DNA of 60,000 nucleotides from Strigamia acuminata. Its lineage: Eukaryota; Arthropoda; Chilopoda; Geophilomorpha; Linotaeniidae. A model generated the notes under the pieces. It had not been told where the DNA came from, did not search any database, and saw only the letters and a program-made list of their open reading frames with translations. Shown one piece after another: positions 53,501-60,000 of this stretch (its first letter is position 1; each line of letters begins with the position of its first letter). Location: contig OX442315.1 in the NCBI GenBank assembly GCA_949358305.1, positions 34,500,427 through 34,560,426 on the forward strand, read 5' to 3'. The position numbers and the translations under genes were made by a program.

Positions 53501-54800
53501 GCCTAGAATGAGCAAAGACACTCGAAACTACGTTCGCAGTTGCACTCATTGCCAACAATACAAACCTAGTCAACACCAAAAGCATCGGGCAAGCTATACA
53601 CCCCACAACATGACCAACCCATGGGAGACAATAAGCATTGACCTGATGGGACCAAAGCCAGCTGGTCGTTCACAATTAAAATGGATTTTAGTAATCATTG
53701 ATAATTGTACAAAATGGATTGAAGTCTTCCCACTAGCAACTGCATCAAGTGAATGCATTGTTAATAAGATGAGCGAAGTTTTCCACCGTTGGGGATATCC
53801 AAAAAAGATAATCTCCGACAACGGCAAACAATTCGTGTCAACAATATTTAATGATTTTTGTCGAAAAAATCACGTAGATATTGCTCACATTAGCCCATAT
53901 CACGCTGCCGCTAATATTACAGAGCGGGCTAACAGGACTTTAAAAATGATGTTAGCTTTATACTCAGACATTCACTCTCACTGGCCAAAATATTTAAATT
54001 CTTTTGCCTTTGCGATGCGCACCGCTAAGTCCGAGGCAACAAATTGTTCTCCGATGATTCTTAATACAGGAAGAATCGTTCCTTTGCCATTTGACCCGCG
54101 TATTACTAAACACGCCATCAAATTCGACAAAGAGAACCCCGAAGCTTATGTCTATAGTATTTTAGACGTAATTAGACGTGCACACAGCGAAATGCATCGG
54201 AAAATTCAATCGAATTACGAAAAGCATGATCGACTACATAAAGACAAATATTATATTTGTCAATTTGCCAAAGGAGATCTCGTGTGGAAAGCCACACATA
54301 TTTTATCAAATAAAGATAAAGGGATTTCGGCAGGATTCGCTGAGAAACGTGATGGACCTTGGGAAATTACGGCTATTCTCGGCGGAGGTTCCTACACGCT
54401 ACGGAAGCTCTCCGACAATTCAAAAGCAAAAGCGATCAACATACAGGATTTAATGCCTTATATCCCAAGTTACCCGATTGAGGAATGGACATTAGATCAG
54501 AAAGTCGGTACCAACGAGTCACACCCGACTCCAGATTGGATGGCAGGTCAGGTTATTAATTCTTCAGAATTAATAAATGAACCTGTGTCCATAGAAACAG
54601 GGGATTTAGTTGAAGAGAAAGAGGAGGAAACTTCTCAGATTTCTTCTAAAGAGGACGAAACTCCTCAAAATCCGTCTAAAAAGAGGAAAAGATTTCCATC
54701 TCCCGTTCGACAGTCTAAACGTAGACCCAAGCCGAACACAAAATACGTGACCGATTTTGTACAACTCATAAATTGTTTAACACAAGTCAAGTTGGGTTAG
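50511..54800 (+). CDS. pol: Pol polyprotein (protease, reverse transcriptase, RNase H, integrase)
   Basis: About 1,429 codons, open from 50511 and expressed as a Gag-Pol fusion by -1 frameshifting at 50514-50520. Domains counted from 50511: aspartic protease with DSGA (about residue 165); reverse transcriptase with KYRLCIDYRWLN, FTSIDLTKGYHQ, FQFKRLPFGLCNAP and the catalytic YLDD (about 500); RNase H with DASHSGLGAVL (about 650) and a C-terminal QVADALSR; integrase with an HHCC zinc domain (HGHPLTGHAG ... CTHCQQ), catalytic core DLMGP, SDNGKQF and ERANRT, and a GPY/F-like KRDGPWEITAILGGGSYTL. No chromodomain is seen. The C-terminus is Glu-rich then basic (KKRKRFPSPVRQSKRRPK), resembling a nuclear localisation signal. 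All key catalytic residues are present. Classification as Ty3/gypsy rests on the domain order. Confidence 0.96.
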   Translation, partial: DKKLIQGVVQVAQPPPNELFPLSEFSNDLFFHKKEIKIRHKPSHLTVPYVDDSKNKPPSLVISYEAVPVCRKASSSTGGVDENLKIMTDQLENLSIFSGSWNAPKKPLVPKVFKLRKILKLEKWNKKERKIFLGKLCNSKLINGGKDDPRMNVQIGGLDYNALMDSGATQCFIGVQLLSNTEIPVEFIQECPRGMRVCAVGIDHRPIGQVCLCVKWADKRRVTPMTFIILHKNVCGLILGHNFMRRTGINPNPRRAVFTCDDMPGWTAPYETTELNCCLASIRTLGLQGEGTPTSPDWAEKLVEGCNSSAEEKRLLVNVLLQLKNVFRDQLGCTKVAKHSIKFKPGATWKHQPYRMYNPAKKAIMTELVEELEADGLIEPATGPYISHPVIVAKPGGKYRLCIDYRWLNAITEVDAIQMPSIDLLIHHTNQAKYFTSIDLTKGYHQMEMEEEDKSKTAFYTPKGKFQFKRLPFGLCNAPSSFQHLMTTVLGDSLYKHALVYLDDIIIFSDTWENHLLHIKDVLEKLDAANLTINKDKSKFGRTSLRFLGHLISEGSLLPDPDKVSAVRNFPKPTCSKDIQRFVGLANFFRKFIPNIANIARPLTNIMHDQAKFVWDDPQTTAFETIKDILCDKDQALLHMPDMNKPFVILTDASHSGLGAVLCQDVELFCEKKQKLIMVPKAVAYASRVLHGAEVRYSTPELECLAVVWAIERFRPYIEYTTFTLESDAKALSWLMSTPEPSGRFGRWAVKIQCGAFKIIFRRGAMNQVADALSRAPLSALDTPDYDYIEPEEITHFYPTWNGNRCASLQVTETERKHFLTNVGLSLDFFSESYNPVRFHDSGEKGEEEGCTRENCRHIDVHNCNHENVHTALTDILKVVPPTRDEIIEAQLKDPACSKILVYLKGDEKLKNRITDKHWLNAIRGYTLDEPEENKGVMLIYFAPTDEEELNDSGNGFKAVIPRSLVRRALFACHGHPLTGHAGMSKTLDRAKKMYFWPRMSKDTRNYVRSCTHCQQYKPSQHQKHRASYTPHNMTNPWETISIDLMGPKPAGRSQLKWILVIIDNCTKWIEVFPLATASSECIVNKMSEVFHRWGYPKKIISDNGKQFVSTIFNDFCRKNHVDIAHISPYHAAANITERANRTLKMMLALYSDIHSHWPKYLNSFAFAMRTAKSEATNCSPMILNTGRIVPLPFDPRITKHAIKFDKENPEAYVYSILDVIRRAHSEMHRKIQSNYEKHDRLHKDKYYICQFAKGDLVWKATHILSNKDKGISAGFAEKRDGPWEITAILGGGSYTLRKLSDNSKAKAINIQDLMPYIPSYPIEEWTLDQKVGTNESHPTPDWMAGQVINSSELINEPVSIETGDLVEEKEEETSQISSKEDETPQNPSKKRKRFPSPVRQSKRRPKPNTKYVTDFVQLINCLTQVKLG
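50514..50554 (+). promoter_or_regulatory. -1 ribosomal frameshift signal between gag and pol
   Basis: Slippery heptamer A AAA AAC (50514-50520) in the gag frame, immediately before the gag TGA. After a 7-base spacer, GGGGGTTG (50528-50535) pairs perfectly with CAACCCCC (50547-50554) around an 11-base loop. The pol frame is open from 50511 and has no ATG until well inside the coding region. Confidence 0.85.
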
Positions 54801-55911
54801 GACACAATATATTGAAAATATTTTATTTTTTAAATAAATATTTCCAATCATATTCACGAAGGATTGTTAAATTTTATTAATAAAAACATTTCACCAATGT
54901 AGATAAAATTTAACAAATGTTTGAGTTATTTTTACACGGCCGATTGTATTTAAATTAATCTACGTGTAAACATTTACTTGAAACTATGTTTTCCCCCTTT
55001 GGGTTAATAGAAACTTCGAGATGAGTAATTACAAACCAATCAAATTACTCCTCGAAACTCCCCTTAACCCCTGGTTTGAGATTATCACTCACTTGTTCGC
55101 CAAGTTTTGTACTGGACTGAAATCAAGGATTATTCTCGACTTTTCGACGCTTTAACGGATTTTCGCTGAATTTTAGTGAGTTAAAATCTAGATGATTTTG
55201 AACACTTATCGTTTATTTTACTGATTTTTTCATTTGACGAATATCAGTTCAAATTCAGAAATTATCGACACGACGCTGATTATCGAAACCATTTCGTGGC
55301 AAAATCACAAGGAACCTTCCCGCGAATTCACTACGTGATTTTCCGGTAAATATTTAAGCAATATTTTGTCAAAATTAATAATATTTTGACATTAATTGAC
55401 GACATTTATTTTGGTTAAGCGTCCATTACGGCAGACTTAGAATTTGCACGTGCCGCACAACGTCTTTATCGGCCAACGTCGCCGGAACCGAGCAGCCCTC
55501 GCAAATACGCGAAGCTAGACGTTAAACTAGCCAAATATACCCTGTTAGGACTGCACCTAGTTAGTAAGTGTTTATTTTATAAAAGATAAAAAATATCGCT
55601 TAAATTCCTTTGAAATTGGTGAGCATACATGTGTTAACAAGTCACGTGTATGATACTAACGAACGCCACCAGATGTCGGTGATAGATTTTTACTCGGACG
55701 AATTATAGAGTTATTCGTACAGTTAAAAATCATGTATATTGTCAGATACTAAAAATACTGCAAAAATATTTTTTAATATTTTGACAGGTTGTTTAGTTAT
55801 TATGTCGTTTAGATGTAAAAATTAGGTTTATTTTATTTAATAAACACTAATTTGAATAGTTTTTCAACGATATTGTTTTAAAGGATAAGATGAAATTATC
55901 TACCAAGTCAA

Positions 55912-55939
55912 GAATAATTATTAATGTTAATAATTATTC
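55912..55939. repeat. Perfect inverted repeat upstream of ORF3 (first)
   Basis: Arms GAATAATTATTAA and TTAATAATTATTC, 13 bases each, separated by TG. It can form a hairpin in RNA or a cruciform in DNA. Confidence 0.8.
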
Positions 55940-56013
55940 GACAAATGAAGGAAACCCGCTAACAAAAGGAACTTAAGAATTTAATTGCGAAATTAATCCA
56001 GTTGTTGGTCGAC

Positions 56014-56042
56014 AATTAATTTAATTTGAAATTAAATTAATT
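56014..56042. repeat. Perfect inverted repeat upstream of ORF3 (second)
   Basis: Arms AATTAATTTAATTT and AAATTAAATTAATT, 14 bases each, with one central base. It ends 53 bases before the ORF3 start codon. Confidence 0.8.
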
Positions 56043-56095
56043 ACCGACAGTTTGATTCGTGTTCTCAAATAAAATTTATATTTTTTGAAGATGCA

Positions 56096-57751
56096 ATGAG
56101 TCGCCGAGGTCGTGCTAGCAAGCGACAGTACGTGCATTGGGATCCAGAAGAGTCTGAAGAACCGGATTATCGCTTTGTTAATCCCTCCTCTGACCCCGAG
56201 CTCGTCGCCAACTGGGCCCGTGATAACCCGGATCTCGTACCGCCCCGAATTAGGACCGCCATGGGTGTTAGCCCGACCGACTCACGTCCTTCCAGAGGCC
56301 GTCAAGCGAGTCAGCGTGTCGTAACCTATGATGCGCCCCACGAGACTCCGAATTGGGATTTTTCTGACGACTCGTCACAATACTCCCGTTCTGCTTCAAG
56401 GAGACGGCGCCAAGACGACTTCTCACAAGAAGAAGAATCTTATGAGGAAGCTCCGCCCCAGACTACCAGCAGACCATTTGCTCGACCACGAAATCCTCGC
56501 GATACCGCTAGTCGAGGAAAAACCGGCAAGTCCAAAGGACCCACCAAGTCCACGTTGGCATCTTCATCCGAGGCGTTGACCCGCCCAACATCGCAAGCTC
56601 GCTCATTATCGGAGCTCAACTTACCGATTTATCGGAAGCAACGGCGAGAACATGTATTTCGCGACATGGAAGCTGCCGCCTTGGGAACCAACATCATGCC
56701 GAAGTCGAAACTGATGTTCTGCCCATTGTGCGCAGGATGCGGATGGTTGTCGTCCTTGTTATCCGGCATTCACGCCGTGGTCTGTGTGAACTGTCACGGT
56801 GGTAAACGCGTTGCCATATCCAGCATGTGGAATGAAGAAATTCTTCCATTTATCGTCAAGGGGCTAAGTACGCCGACAGCACGCAATTGGGCGATGTGTC
56901 GCGAATGTGGCCTCATCCACCAGGGCCCGGAGCAGGCTATTTATGTAGACCCGGCACAAATGTCCAGCACCTCGACTCCACGAGGAGGATTTACGGAGCC
57001 ACAACGCGAGCCGGAAACCCCCACCCCTGCGATTGATGGAACTTCAGTCGTCTCGGCGGAAAACGAACCAATGTCAGTTGTTGCGTCTGATTCTCCGCCG
57101 GTTGCCTCCGATTCTGGTCTGCAAACCGCCGCTTCTCCAGAGGGAACATCGACTAACAACATGATTGTAGCGACTATTCCGCTCCCCGAAGTAAGCGACG
57201 CTGCTGAACCGGTCATTTTACTGGTTCACCCATACATGCCAAGACCAAACATGTCGCTCACGGAGCAAACTAAGGCGGAAGTGGAACATTATTTCCCAAT
57301 TTTATTGGAAGCAGCTAAGCGTATTAGTGTGTCGATTTCAAACGACCAAATTCCAGATTTGAGCGTGCCGCTGGCCGTGATCCAATGGATTTTTCATCCA
57401 TCCCGGCCGGAATCCTTTCAAACTCGCTCTTTCATTTGGTGTAAGATTTTGCAACAGGTCTCAGCAGCAGCACACCCATTGATTCGTGAGGGATGGCACT
57501 CTGGCTTACCCGACCATCACTTGGTTTTTTCCGAGCCAACCAGCGCTAACACCATTCCGTTAGGAGGGCCTGATCCCCTGGAAGTATTCACCGAGGAACA
57601 ACACAGAATGCTCCTGAATCCCCTGGCCCATGACGTTGAGCCAGATGCAGTACCGGAATTGGTAGCTATGCAACTTAATTCTCCACCCGCAGCCGTCTCG
57701 GAAGTTGTTACATCCATGGAAGGATTCATTGAGGATGAAGAGTTGGACTAG
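56096..57751 (+). CDS. ORF3 of retrotransposon copy C, unknown function, Cys-rich core
   Basis: 551 residues, not recognised. The N-terminal ~200 residues are basic and disordered-looking (MSRRGRASKRQYVHWDPEES, then Arg/Ser/Pro-rich). A Cys-rich core follows: CPLCAGC (209-215), CVNCHGG (230-236) and CREC (268-271), a spacing that could hold zinc; CPLCAGCG and CVNCHGGK vaguely resemble DnaJ-type CxxCxGxG motifs. A Ser/Pro/Thr/Glu linker leads to a folded-looking C-terminal part (TEQTKAEVEHYFPILLEAAK, AVIQWIFHPSRPESFQTRSF) and an acidic end. No signal peptide or membrane segment, so it is not env. It is more GC-rich than gag and pol, hinting at separate origin. The ATG at 56096 overlaps the stop of a two-codon upstream frame (ATGCAATGA). 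Same strand as pol; expression route unknown. Confidence 0.85.
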   Translation: MSRRGRASKRQYVHWDPEESEEPDYRFVNPSSDPELVANWARDNPDLVPPRIRTAMGVSPTDSRPSRGRQASQRVVTYDAPHETPNWDFSDDSSQYSRSASRRRRQDDFSQEEESYEEAPPQTTSRPFARPRNPRDTASRGKTGKSKGPTKSTLASSSEALTRPTSQARSLSELNLPIYRKQRREHVFRDMEAAALGTNIMPKSKLMFCPLCAGCGWLSSLLSGIHAVVCVNCHGGKRVAISSMWNEEILPFIVKGLSTPTARNWAMCRECGLIHQGPEQAIYVDPAQMSSTSTPRGGFTEPQREPETPTPAIDGTSVVSAENEPMSVVASDSPPVASDSGLQTAASPEGTSTNNMIVATIPLPEVSDAAEPVILLVHPYMPRPNMSLTEQTKAEVEHYFPILLEAAKRISVSISNDQIPDLSVPLAVIQWIFHPSRPESFQTRSFIWCKILQQVSAAAHPLIREGWHSGLPDHHLVFSEPTSANTIPLGGPDPLEVFTEEQHRMLLNPLAHDVEPDAVPELVAMQLNSPPAAVSEVVTSMEGFIEDEELD

Positions 57752-58396
57752 AAAGCGTCAACGATGTCGGGATCCGTTACTTTCCCGATATCTTTCCTTT
57801 TAGGCAAGACCAGAAGTAACGAGTCCATTTTCTCCATCTCCATTTCTTGACCCGAGTTGAAACAAAGATTTAGTCAGGTTCAGGTGTATTTTATGCCGTT
57901 TTTTGTGAATAATTCAAAGATCTTTAATATTTAAACTAACAATTCTGTTAAAATTTGATTACGAGTCAATGTGAGTTTGTTTATATGAATACTAATTTTA
58001 ATACTTGAATTTTAACGTGTAAAGTGTTATTTTGCAAATCATTATATTTCCAGTGAGAAGTTACGTTTTGTGAAAATAATTGTTAAATTTTATTAATCAT
58101 TTGTTTGATACAAGAGTTTGGTGTTAGTTTAAGTTATCGTTTTTCTTGATACAGTTGTAAGTCCACCTGTAAAGAGAGATTGGAGTTATTATTAATAATT
58201 GAAAGTTTTATAACCTTAATAAATATTTTTTGAAGCATTTGATTAAGAAATACTCTTTATTTATACTATTAAGATATAAAATAAAGGTTTTTGCTTACCA
58301 AGGATTACAGCTCGAGTCCCCTAGATGACAGTGTGGTCTTGATCCTCAAGATATTCGGAATAAATAGTATGTTAATACAGGTATTAACATATATTT
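57752..58396 (+). other. Non-coding region between ORF3 and the 3' LTR of copy C
   Basis: AT-rich, about 645 bases. No gene was seen. AATAAA-like motifs occur near 58218 and 58361. Confidence 0.6.
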
Positions 58397-58404
58397 AAGG
58401 GGGA
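58397..58404 (+). promoter_or_regulatory. Polypurine tract of copy C
   Basis: AAGGGGGA, two bases before the 3' LTR; the expected primer site for plus-strand DNA synthesis. Confidence 0.75.
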
Positions 58405-58406
58405 CT

Positions 58407-59995
58407 TGTGACGGTTACACTGTCATGCACGTTGTTAGTTAGGACGTTTATTTTGTCAATAGATGGCGCTGATACGTTTTAGCGGCAATTTCAAATTTCG
58501 ACAATTTTTGAGTGAATAAAATATAAATTACTATTTATATTTTATTCCACTGCAACTTTATACACTTTTAAATACTTTTGGATGTTTAAATACTAGTTGA
58601 TTTATTTGTCACATAATTCTATTGAATTATGTGCAAACTCTACACCTGGTGAAGTCACCCCCCATCACCCACTGTGAGTTGGACTCCTTTTGGATTATAG
58701 TCAAAGGGACTTAATCCAAAATGTGTCCTGCGTATCCAGTTCCTGTAGTGGACCTAGTAGAAGACTATGTCCTGAGTATCCACTTCCTATGATCTGGGAT
58801 TGGATGGATTTGACTGCCCAGTGATCCCATTGGATCACTGAACAGCTATTCTCCTCACCGAGTATATATCCCCCTGCAAAACGGATATAGCTCGCTCTTG
58901 TTCTGTTTTTGTTTGATACTGATATTACTTGAGCACATATTATACTTCTCTGCGTTCCGACAATCCGTTGTAGAAATACTTTGTATTTAGTGTAAGTATC
59001 TAGAGTGGGTAGAAGACTCACAGACACACTTCCCGCCTCTTCATGCCAACATTCCGTTGTAGAAATGTAGTAACTAGAGTGGAGAGATTCACAGACACAT
59101 TTAAGTGTAGTATCTAGAGTGGGGTACAACCCACAGACGCACTCCCTCCAGCTTCATGCCAACATTCCGTTGTAGAGTGCAGAATCTAGAGTGGAGTAAA
59201 ATTCACAGACGCATTGGTAATGTAGAATCTAGAGTGGAGTATTTATATTTCACAGACGCATTATCAGAGTGATCGACGCGGAGTAATTTCCCGGTTACTC
59301 TCCCGCCAGCCAGGACCGAGTGGAGTAATTTCCCGGCGATGGATAACCTTTCCTGCAAGATATTTCGATTCAATTCGTTATTGGTTTGACGGAACATTTA
59401 AGTCTAACTTAGATGTTGATTGCACTCGGGGCAAAAATAGCTCGGCGCTATTTTAATATATTTTACTTATTTTCATAGTTTTAGTTAAGTTTGTGACTAT
59501 AAAATATCATGATCAATTCCATAGAATTAATATGAATATTTATTCTCACATTGTTACATCTCGCAATAATTATTGATTACAATAATTATCTGCGACGCGA
59601 TGTGTGTGACGATACAGAAAAGTCAACCGCACCTCTCGGATATAACCCACCCAGCCTAACCATTTACACGCCTTTTAGAACCAAACCCCGGACCATTTAG
59701 AAGCCAAAGCCATTCATAGATGACATCTCTTACGTCACAGCAATAAGACCGTTACAAATTCTTATTGCATGACTGAAGCCTTCAAATGATATTATTTCAG
59801 GGCTTTTGCCAAATAACTGTATAGTTTAACTTATCGTCATTTTAGCCACTTGTAGGCATAGTATTTATATAAGGTTCAAACCGGAATAAATGTTATATGT
59901 TTTGAGAAAACATCAGGTTTGCATATTTTACATTTTCACACGGATAGTTCACACTTTAGTTTAGCAATTGCTATCTCCAGAAGGTAATCGTCACA
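58407..59995 (+). repeat. 3' LTR of copy C (1,589 bases)
   Basis: Same length and ends as the 5' LTR, offset by exactly 12,384 bases throughout, with no difference noticed by eye. It is followed by the target duplication actt (59996-59999). Confidence 0.95.
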
Positions 59996-60000
59996 ACTTT
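59996..60000 (+). other. Resumption of copy B gag after the copy C insertion
   Basis: acttt: the 4-base target duplication of copy C plus the next base of the uninterrupted gag sequence (ggtaactttacag). The window ends here. Confidence 0.8.

Larger units (their letters stand above)
54801..56095 (+). other. Non-coding region between pol and ORF3 of copy C
   Basis: 1.3 kb with no ORF of note. It contains two perfect AT-rich inverted repeats close to ORF3 (listed separately) and may carry a splice acceptor or internal promoter for ORF3. None could be fixed by eye. Confidence 0.6.
46023..59995 (+). mobile_element. Complete Ty3/gypsy-type LTR retrotransposon, copy C (13,973 bases)
   Basis: Both LTRs, primer site, gag, pol by -1 frameshift, a third ORF, a polypurine tract and a perfect 4-base target duplication are present. 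Domain order protease, reverse transcriptase, RNase H, integrase identifies the Ty3/gypsy group. No frame is broken and the LTRs keep the same length and spacing, so this copy is young and may be autonomous. It has no env-like membrane protein. Confidence 0.95.

Noticed and set aside
40087-59995. An endogenous retrovirus with env
   Set aside because: The third ORF has no signal peptide, transmembrane segment or fusion-type features; the element is better called an LTR retrotransposon with an accessory ORF.

Overview
The window is AT-rich, intron-rich animal DNA. Genes are split into many exons with mostly short introns (about 45-100 bases, a few of several kb). There is an RNA polymerase III 5S rRNA gene, many short inverted-repeat transposons, and a nested pile of Ty3/gypsy-type LTR retrotransposons. 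The dynamin protein resembles insect and vertebrate dynamins about equally, and the genome style (compact introns, lectin expansion, young LTR elements) fits an invertebrate, perhaps a tunicate. That taxonomic guess is weak.

Layout, left to right. (1) 1-19912, plus strand: a dynamin gene lacking its first exons, which lie left of the window. It has a tandem pair of equal-length alternative GTPase exons, a stalk, a PH domain, a GED and a proline-rich tail whose last exon lies beyond a 9.3 kb intron full of MITEs. (2) 21594-25074, minus: CDC73 (parafibromin, Paf1 complex), 12 exons, with minisatellites in two introns. (3) 25814-26439, plus: a small Ctr-family copper transporter, divergent from CDC73. 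(4) 26650-30205, plus: a Gemin4-like SMN-complex subunit with one GC-AG intron. (5) 30297-31136, minus: ribosomal protein RPS5, convergent with the Gemin4 gene. (6) 31589-31708, minus: a single 5S rRNA gene. (7) 32089-35973 and 36977-39342, plus: two tandem paralogous secreted C-type-lectin-like genes with unrelated long tandem repeats between lectin domains. (8) 39482-39949: a MITE. (9) 40087-60000: three nested copies of one LTR retrotransposon family. Copy A (40087) is broken in its leader by copy B (42058). Copy B is broken in its gag by copy C (46023-59995). Copy C is complete and bounded by a 4-base target duplication.

Copy C is the most notable object. It has two 1,589-base LTRs with no indels between them, a tRNA-Gln-type primer site, intact gag, and intact pol. 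Pol is reached by a canonical -1 slippery heptamer (A AAA AAC) touching the gag stop codon, followed after 7 bases by an 8-bp stem. A third ORF of 551 codons lies where env would be; it has no membrane segment and a Cys-rich core, and I do not recognise it. The transcribed part of each LTR carries five repeats able to form short stems with a compensatory base-pair change.

Exon boundaries were read by eye from GT/AG signals, reading phase and family conservation. They are predictions, not transcript-confirmed.
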